In this document: piece by piece, positions 58,726 through 64,000 of the stretch
Numbering within the stretch: the stretch's first letter is position 1
Layout: the number at the start of each line of letters is the position of its first letter
NCBI GenBank assembly: GCA_017429205.1
Contig: JAFRPH010000062.1
Span: 1 to 64,000, forward strand
Length of the DNA: 64,000 nucleotides
DNA from: Bacteroidales bacterium
Lineage (GTDB): Bacteria; Bacteroidota; Bacteroidia; Bacteroidales; UBA932
Direction of reading: 5' to 3'
Made by a program: the position numbers and the translations under genes
The notes under the pieces: model-generated
The model's database searches: none
What the model was told of the DNA's origin: nothing
Seen by the model: the letters and a program-made list of their open reading frames with translations, nothing else

Positions 58726-61569
58726 ATGAAACGAATCCTCTCTCTCCTGGCCGCCGTGCTCGTAAGCGGCGGCCTTTTTGCCCAGTTCCGGTACCAGAAT
58801 CCGGTGCTGCATGCCGACTATTCCGATCCGGACGTGTGCCGGGTGGGGGAGGACTATTGGATGACGGCGTCGTCGTTCAACTGCTTCCCGGGCCTGCCCA
58901 TCCTGCATTCGCGGGACCTGGTGAACTGGGAGCTCGTGGGCGCGGCGCTGACGGAGTATCCGGGCGCCGGCTGGGACGGTCCGGAGAACGATTTCCGGAC
59001 GGTGGTGCACCACGGCAAGGCCGTGTGGGCGCCGGCCATCCGGTTCCACGAAGGCTGGTACTACATCTATGTGGGCGATCCAGACCGGGGCATCTTCATG
59101 GTGCGGACGCAGGATCCGGCAGGTCCATGGGAACCGCCCGTGTGGGTGGTCCGGGAGAAGGGGTTCATCGACCCGTGCCCTTTCTGGGACGAGGATGGAA
59201 AGGCTTATCTGTCACACGGTTGCGCGGGTTCCCGGGCGGGGAACAAGAGCATCCTGTTCGTCGCGCCGATGGCCCCGGACGGGACGCGCCTGCTGGGCCC
59301 TTCCCGCATCGTGTATGACGGGCATCTGAGCCAGCCGACCATCGAAGGGACGAAGTTCTACAAGCGGGACGGGAAGTATTACATCTTCTCGCCCGCCGGC
59401 GGCGTGGCCACGGGCTGGCAGACGGTCCTGCGGGCCGACAACCCGTTCGGCCCCTACGAGGAGCGCATTGTGATGGCCTGGGCGCCGGGGACCATCAACG
59501 GCCCCCATCAGGGCGCCTGGGTGGATACCCCGGAAGGGGAGGATTGGTTCCTCCATTTCCAGGACAAGGGCGCCTACGGGCGCATCCTGCACCTCCAGCC
59601 GATGACTTGGCGGGCCGATGGCTGGCCGCTGATCGGCGTGGATCCCGACGGGGATGGTGTGGGGCAGCCGGTGGGGGACTATAGGAAGCCCACTGTCATT
59701 CCGAGCGAAGCGAAGGAATCTAGAACCGCTTACAAACCCTACGGCATCGGCCTGGAATGGCAGTATCCGGCGTTGCCGTCGCCGTATTGGCATTATGCGT
59801 TGCAGGACGGTGTGCGCCTGTATTCGGTGCAGCAGACTTGGCCGTACCGGAGCCTCTGGGACTGCCCGAATTTCCTGGCGCAGAAGTTCCCGGCCGAGCG
59901 GTTCACCGTCCGGGCGAAGCTCTCTTTCCGGCCGAACCCGCAGCTCAAGGAGCGCGGCGAACAGGCCGGTTTCGCCGTGATGGGGAACGACTACGCCGGC
60001 TTGCGCCTGACCGATACCGGAAAGGGCGCCGTCCTGGACTATGTTGAATGCCTGAAGGCCAATGAGGGCGCCGCCGAGACCGTCCGGGAGCTCGCCGTGC
60101 TGCCGTATCGGTACGAACCGCTCCCGCATAGCCGGGAGTCGAAGAATGTCCCGTTGGTCAACTATCCCGATGTGCCCGAAGTCGTCGTCTGGGTGGAACT
60201 GGACGTCCGGGCGAAGGGGGTGGAAGGGAATGTGCCCGACGCCGTCTGCCGGTTCAGCTACAGCCTTGATGGAAAGCGGTTTACACAAGTCGAGGGTAGC
60301 TTCAAGGCGCAGCCCGAACTGTGGGTGGGCGCGAAGTTCGGCTTCTGGTGCAACCGGTTCGCGACCAAGAACGATTCCGGCTGGGTGGACGTGACGGACC
60401 TCGTCGTCAAGCCGGCCTTCGACCCGCTGGAGGGCTTCCTCTATGACGAAGAGAAGGTCCCGTCCTACACGCTTCCGGACCTGCTGGCGGGAACGCGCAC
60501 CGTGAAGGACTGGGAGAAGAAGCGCCGTCCCGAACTGGTGAAACTGTTCGAGGAGGAGATGTACGGCAGCGTTCCGGGAAAGCCGGCGGGCCTGCATTTC
60601 CAGGTCCGCGACAACGATTCTGCGGCCTTGGAAGGCCTGGCCACCCGGCGGCAGGTGCGTATCTTCTTCGACAGCGAAGAATCGGCCTACGAGGACCTTC
60701 TGCTGTACATTCCGAACCGGCGGAAAGGCCCGGCGCCGGCCTTTATGGGCGTCAATTTCTTTGGAAACCATACTATCGGCACGGACCCCGGCATCTTCCT
60801 GCCGGATTCGGTCCGGTACCGGAAGGACTATGTCCTGACGCCGCGCGGCTCCCAGCAGCAGCGCTGGCCGCTCCGGGAGATCCTGGAACGGGGCTACGCC
60901 GTGGCGACTTTCTGCTGCGAGGACATCGTGCCCGACGCGGATGGCTATCCCGGAATCCGCTTGAACTATGACGGTTACACCTGGGGCGCCCTCGCCGCCT
61001 GGGGCTGGGGCTTGTCCCGCGCCCTGGACTATCTGGAGACGGACGCCGAGGTCGACGCCGCCCGCGTGGCGGTCTTCGGCCATTCCCGGATGGGCAAGGC
61101 GGCTGTCTGGGCCGGCGCCCGCGACACCCGCTTCGCGATGGTCGTCTCCAACGCCTCCGGCTGCGGGGGAGCGGCCCTTTCCCGCCGCCGCTTCGGTGAA
61201 ACCGTCCGCCGCATCAACACCCATTTCCCGTACTGGTTCTGCGAGAATTTCCACAAGTACGGGGACAACGAGTCGATGCTGCCTTTCGACCAGCACGAAC
61301 TCCTGGCCCTCATCGCGCCGCGCCCCCTCTACGTGGAAAGCGGCAGCGAGGACCGCTGGTCGGACCCGCACGGCGAGTTCCTGGGCCTGGCGAATGCCGC
61401 CCCGGTCTATCAACTGTATGGGTATGAGGGTTTTGCGCCTTCAGAATGGCCGGCCGTGGAGCAGCCCGTCACCAAGGGGCGTAACGGCTATCACATCCGT
61501 GCCGGCCGGCACGAGATCCTGCTTTACGACTGGTTGCAGTATCTGGATTTCGCGGACAAGAATCTCTAG
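58726..61569 (+). CDS. GH43 glycosidase fused to CE15-like glucuronoyl esterase
   Basis: 947 residues, signal peptide 1-20. Residues about 20-310 are a GH43 five-blade domain: HADYSDPDVCRVGEDYW (Asp34), GFIDPCPFWDEDG, and TIEGTKFYKRDGKYYIF (Glu207). A GH43-type C-terminal beta-sandwich follows (about 335-560), then a CE15-like alpha/beta hydrolase (about 565-947) with VAVFGHSRMGKAAVW (Ser787), NASGCGGAALSRRRFGE and a candidate His in GRNGYHIRAGRHE. A dispersed repeat is read in frame at about residues 323-333. It would cut a sugar side chain and a glucuronate ester. Last gene of the LacI-kdg run. Confidence 0.85.
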   Translation: MKRILSLLAAVLVSGGLFAQFRYQNPVLHADYSDPDVCRVGEDYWMTASSFNCFPGLPILHSRDLVNWELVGAALTEYPGAGWDGPENDFRTVVHHGKAVWAPAIRFHEGWYYIYVGDPDRGIFMVRTQDPAGPWEPPVWVVREKGFIDPCPFWDEDGKAYLSHGCAGSRAGNKSILFVAPMAPDGTRLLGPSRIVYDGHLSQPTIEGTKFYKRDGKYYIFSPAGGVATGWQTVLRADNPFGPYEERIVMAWAPGTINGPHQGAWVDTPEGEDWFLHFQDKGAYGRILHLQPMTWRADGWPLIGVDPDGDGVGQPVGDYRKPTVIPSEAKESRTAYKPYGIGLEWQYPALPSPYWHYALQDGVRLYSVQQTWPYRSLWDCPNFLAQKFPAERFTVRAKLSFRPNPQLKERGEQAGFAVMGNDYAGLRLTDTGKGAVLDYVECLKANEGAAETVRELAVLPYRYEPLPHSRESKNVPLVNYPDVPEVVVWVELDVRAKGVEGNVPDAVCRFSYSLDGKRFTQVEGSFKAQPELWVGAKFGFWCNRFATKNDSGWVDVTDLVVKPAFDPLEGFLYDEEKVPSYTLPDLLAGTRTVKDWEKKRRPELVKLFEEEMYGSVPGKPAGLHFQVRDNDSAALEGLATRRQVRIFFDSEESAYEDLLLYIPNRRKGPAPAFMGVNFFGNHTIGTDPGIFLPDSVRYRKDYVLTPRGSQQQRWPLREILERGYAVATFCCEDIVPDADGYPGIRLNYDGYTWGALAAWGWGLSRALDYLETDAEVDAARVAVFGHSRMGKAAVWAGARDTRFAMVVSNASGCGGAALSRRRFGETVRRINTHFPYWFCENFHKYGDNESMLPFDQHELLALIAPRPLYVESGSEDRWSDPHGEFLGLANAAPVYQLYGYEGFAPSEWPAVEQPVTKGRNGYHIRAGRHEILLYDWLQYLDFADKNL
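59694..59723. repeat. Dispersed GTCATTC-type repeat inside the GH43-CE15 gene
   Basis: TGTCATTCCGAGC, then GAAGCGAAGGAATCTA. It lies within the coding frame at the GH43/beta-sandwich joint and is translated as VIPSEAKESR. A relative is at 35437-35465. Confidence 0.6.
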
Positions 61570-62618
61570 TAATCCTCCACGTTGTAGCGCGTGAGGATGT
61601 CCATGTGCATGAAATTGTCCTTGCGCGCGGGAGCCTTGCCCAGGAGGGCGTGCTCGGCGAGGGCCTCGATGGCGAGGCGGACCTGCTCGTCAGGCCGCTG
61701 GCCGATGAGGACGGAGACGGTGCCGTCCCGCAGGGCGTCCATGTTCTCTTTCAGGTTGTCGAATCCCACCACGCGGCGCTCCGGGTCCGGATGGGCGGCG
61801 AGCCACGGGACCAGCAGGTGGATGCGGGAGTTGAACATCACGATGTGCCGCACCTCCGGATGTTCCGAAAAATACCCGTCCAGGGTGCTGTAGATGCCTT
61901 CCGGGTCGTTCGGGTCCACGAACACGTTGTCGATCTTGCAGTCGGGGGCGTTCTCCAGCATATAGTCCAGGAAGCCGGCGCGGCGGTTCACGGTGGGGTC
62001 CGACTGCTGGTAGCGGTCGCGGCGGATCCGGACGATCAGGGCGCCGGGGATGTTCCGCCCCCGGGTGAGCTGGTCCGCGCACAGGTACCCACTCTTGTAC
62101 AGCGGCATGCCGAAGTAGGCCAGGTAGCCGTTCGAGTCGGGCCTTGAGTCGATGAAGCAGTAGGGGATTCCGCTTTCGGCCAGTTTTCCGGTGAAAACCT
62201 CCGTCTCGCCCTGGAAGAGGGGAGCGAGGACGACGCCGGAGGGTTCGGCCTCGAGCACTTTGGCGCAGGCGGCGCGGAACGATTCGATGTCGTACTGGTC
62301 GTAGGGGAACGGAACGGCTTCCACGCCGGCGGCGGTCACCGGGGCGACGCCCCGGCCGATGCCGGAAGCGGCCAGCTCCCAGAAGGAGCCCGGCTCGCTG
62401 GCGGGAATGAGGACGGCCACGAGGTGTTTCTTGCCCTTCGCGAGGAGGGAGGCGTACACGTTGGGCTCATATCCCAGTTCCCGGATCACCTCCATCACGC
62501 GGTCATAACTCTTGCGGGAGACTTCGCCGCGGTTGTGCAGCACACGGTCCACCGTCCCCTTGGAGAGGCCGGTGCGACGGGCGATGTCGTTGATGGTGAT
62601 CTTTTCGTTCTGTGCCAT
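61566..62618 (-). CDS. LacI-family transcription regulator, second
   Basis: 350 residues from the ATG at 62618; the longer frame would cross the promoter region. Helix-turn-helix ITINDIARRTGLSKGTVDRV (7-26), followed by NRGEVSRKSYDRVMEVI and hinge NVYASLLAKGKK. The core (VAVLIPASEPGSFWELA, FDNLKENMDALRDGTVSVLIGQRPDEQ) binds a sugar-like ligand. It diverges from the GH28 gene; the shared 193-bp gap has two operator-like sites. Likely target: the GH28 unit and itself. Ligand unknown. Confidence 0.9.
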   Translation of the reverse strand: MAQNEKITINDIARRTGLSKGTVDRVLHNRGEVSRKSYDRVMEVIRELGYEPNVYASLLAKGKKHLVAVLIPASEPGSFWELAASGIGRGVAPVTAAGVEAVPFPYDQYDIESFRAACAKVLEAEPSGVVLAPLFQGETEVFTGKLAESGIPYCFIDSRPDSNGYLAYFGMPLYKSGYLCADQLTRGRNIPGALIVRIRRDRYQQSDPTVNRRAGFLDYMLENAPDCKIDNVFVDPNDPEGIYSTLDGYFSEHPEVRHIVMFNSRIHLLVPWLAAHPDPERRVVGFDNLKENMDALRDGTVSVLIGQRPDEQVRLAIEALAEHALLGKAPARKDNFMHMDILTRYNVEDY

Positions 62619-62680
62619 AGTGGTTTCCGCTCGCAAATCTGCGAATAATAATTTGACTTTCCAAGAAAAAACGGAAAAAT

Positions 62681-62696
62681 CGTGCACGGTAACGGA
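62681..62696. promoter_or_regulatory. Operator-like site 1 for the second LacI
   Basis: CGTGCACGGTAACGGA. Reverse complement of the left part of site 2 (62736-62752); centred on the palindrome CGTGCACG. Confidence 0.6.
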
Positions 62697-62735
62697 CGCG
62701 CTGAACGTTATTAACATAAGATGTTGAAAAATATT

Positions 62736-62757
62736 TCCGTTACCGTGCACGGAAATT
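62736..62757. promoter_or_regulatory. Operator-like site 2 for the second LacI
   Basis: TCCGTTACCGTGCACGG then AAAT: an inverted copy of site 1, holding the 10-bp palindrome CCGTGCACGG and the outer pair TTTCCGT/ACGGAAA. It lies where the -33 element of the GH28 promoter is expected. Confidence 0.6.
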
Positions 62758-62770
62758 CAAAAATACTTCT

Positions 62771-62778
62771 TATATTTG
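62771..62778 (+). promoter_or_regulatory. -7 box of the GH28 gene
   Basis: TATATTTG, TAnnTTTG match, 33 nt before the ATG and 13 nt after operator-like site 2. Confidence 0.55.
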
Positions 62779-62811
62779 TAGCCGTTGAAAAGTAACCGCA
62801 CGCAACCACTG

Positions 62812-64000
62812 ATGAAAGCACGCCTTACCCTCCTTTCGATCCTGGCCCTTGCCGTCGCCTGCAAGGGGACGCAAACCGACGAATTTGCCGCTCTGTACGA
62901 GGGACTTCCCTTCGATATGCCCCGGGTTGAACTGCCGTCCATCCCCGACCGTTCCGTCGTGCTGACGGACTTCGGCGGCGTCGGCGACGGTGTGGCGATG
63001 AACACGGACGCGTTCGCGGCAGCCATCGACGCGCTCGTGCAGAAGGGCGGGGGACGCCTCGTCGTTCCCGCCGGCGTCTGGCGCACCGGTCCCATCGAGC
63101 TCAAGAATCACATCGAGCTGTTCGTGGACAAGGACGCCATCGTCGTCTTCGATCCGAACCAGGACCTGTACCCCATCATCGACACGAACTTCGAGGGACT
63201 GGACGTGCGTCGCTGCGTGTCTCCTCTCAACGCCACTGGCGCGCATGACATCGCCATCACCGGCGGCGGCATCTTCGACGGAAGCGGAGAATACTGGCGC
63301 GAGGTCAAGCGCCGCAAGGTCTCCGACGACCAGTGGAAAGAGATCCTCAAGCGCGGCGGTTACATTCCGGAGGACGGCAAGACTTGGTTCCCGGACGAAG
63401 GCTACGCGAAGGCGCGCGCCACCGCGGGCTCGCTCAATTACCAGGATCCTTCCCTGGACGAGCAGGAAATCAAGACATTCCTCCGTCCCGTGCTGCTGTC
63501 CTTCCGCAACTGCGAGCGCGTTCTGCTGAAGGACTGCACCTTCCAGAACTCCCCGTGCTGGAACCTCCATCCGCTGTACTGCAAGGATGTCGTGATCCAG
63601 GACATCATCGTCCGGAACCCGCATTTCTCCACCAACGGCGACGGCATCGACATCGACGCCTGCGAGAACGTGATCCTCACCGGCTCCTCCTTCGACGTGG
63701 GCGACGACGCCATCTGCATCAAGTCCGGCAAGGACGCCGACGGCCGCAACCACGGGAAGAAGTGCCGCAACCTCATCATCGACGACTGCACCGTCTACCA
63801 CGGCCACGGCGGTTTCGTGGTGGGCAGCGAGATGTCCGGCGGTGTGGAGAACATCCGCGTGTCCAACTGCCGTTTCATCGGCACGGACGTGGGCCTGCGT
63901 TTCAAGAGCGCCCGCGGCCGCGGCGGCTTGGTGAAGGACATCTGGTGCGACCACATCTATATGAAGGACATCGTCACCTACGGCGTCATCTTCAACCTGT
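62812..64000 (+). CDS. GH28 polygalacturonase-like lipoprotein, cut by window edge
   Basis: The frame begins at the ATG at 62812 and runs open to the last base (396 codons). Lipobox Cys17 (LALAVACKG). After a linker the pectate-lyase-like start VLTDFGGVGDGVAMNTDAF opens the beta-helix. The GH28 active-site motifs are in place: NGDGIDID (Asn275, Asp277), GDDAICIKSG (Asp298, Asp299), GHGGFVVGSE (His332) and RFKSARGRGG. It hydrolyses galacturonate (or related) chains in the envelope. Divergent from the second LacI gene, with operator sites in its promoter. Confidence 0.93.
   Translation, partial: MKARLTLLSILALAVACKGTQTDEFAALYEGLPFDMPRVELPSIPDRSVVLTDFGGVGDGVAMNTDAFAAAIDALVQKGGGRLVVPAGVWRTGPIELKNHIELFVDKDAIVVFDPNQDLYPIIDTNFEGLDVRRCVSPLNATGAHDIAITGGGIFDGSGEYWREVKRRKVSDDQWKEILKRGGYIPEDGKTWFPDEGYAKARATAGSLNYQDPSLDEQEIKTFLRPVLLSFRNCERVLLKDCTFQNSPCWNLHPLYCKDVVIQDIIVRNPHFSTNGDGIDIDACENVILTGSSFDVGDDAICIKSGKDADGRNHGKKCRNLIIDDCTVYHGHGGFVVGSEMSGGVENIRVSNCRFIGTDVGLRFKSARGRGGLVKDIWCDHIYMKDIVTYGVIFNL

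Overview
The window is a high-GC stretch of a Bacteroidota chromosome, most likely an uncultured or gut/rumen-type Bacteroidales. The evidence is a SusC/SusD pair, a hybrid two-component regulator, many lipoproteins with a Cys lipobox near residue 17-20, PCMD and fimbrillin-like proteins, and promoters with the Bacteroidota -7 box (TAnnTTTG, sometimes with TTTG about 19 nt upstream). Nearly every gene has a long shadow reading frame on the other strand because of GC-rich third positions; those were discarded.

Region by region. 1-2.1 kb: the 5' part of pyruvate:ferredoxin oxidoreductase (cut by the window edge), fabD and a tRNA-Val. 2.2-5.3 kb: a small cell-surface operon (44-aa peptide, fimbrillin-like lipoprotein, PCMD-type protein) and a phosphodiester glycosidase-family lipoprotein. 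5.3-9.6 kb: a GH2-like enzyme translationally coupled to a DUF3089-GH43 fusion, then tRNA-Arg. 9.8-15.5 kb is the most irregular part: a mosaic of dispersed repeats around a membrane-anchored GNAT protein, a repeat-built NPCBM-like protein, and an ECF sigma / membrane protein / orphan TonB-plug cassette lying between two 113-bp direct repeats. 15.5-23.7 kb: a minus-strand run of redox proteins, phosphoesterases, a GH2 enzyme, a cyclophilin and small secreted proteins. 23.9-34.5 kb: a type B carboxylesterase, a one-piece hybrid two-component regulator, a large PEP-synthase-like protein with an N-terminal receiver-like region, two DUF4230 proteins and a DUF4861 protein.

34.6-64 kb is a uronic-acid polysaccharide utilization region. 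kduI and kduD lie divergent from a nine-gene operon: susC, susD, surface glycan-binding lipoprotein, PL38-like lyase, GH97, GH127/146, GH88, a PL38-like/beta-helix fusion and an alpha/beta hydrolase. A second GH97, a thioredoxin-family lipoprotein, a LacI-type regulator with kdgK, kdgA and a GH43-CE15 fusion, a second LacI-type regulator and a GH28 pectinase (cut by the right edge) follow. The logic is coherent: lyases release unsaturated oligosaccharides, GH88 frees the unsaturated uronate, KduI and KduD convert it to 2-keto-3-deoxygluconate, KdgK phosphorylates it, and KdgA splits the product to pyruvate and glyceraldehyde 3-phosphate.

The main regulatory observation is a palindrome, core TACAAACGTTTGTA, present in both the kduD promoter and the promoter of the LacI gene upstream of kdgK, with a degenerate copy in the susC promoter. 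This suggests that one LacI regulator controls the whole pathway and itself. The second LacI gene shares its divergent promoter region with the GH28 gene and has its own pair of inverted operator-like sites.
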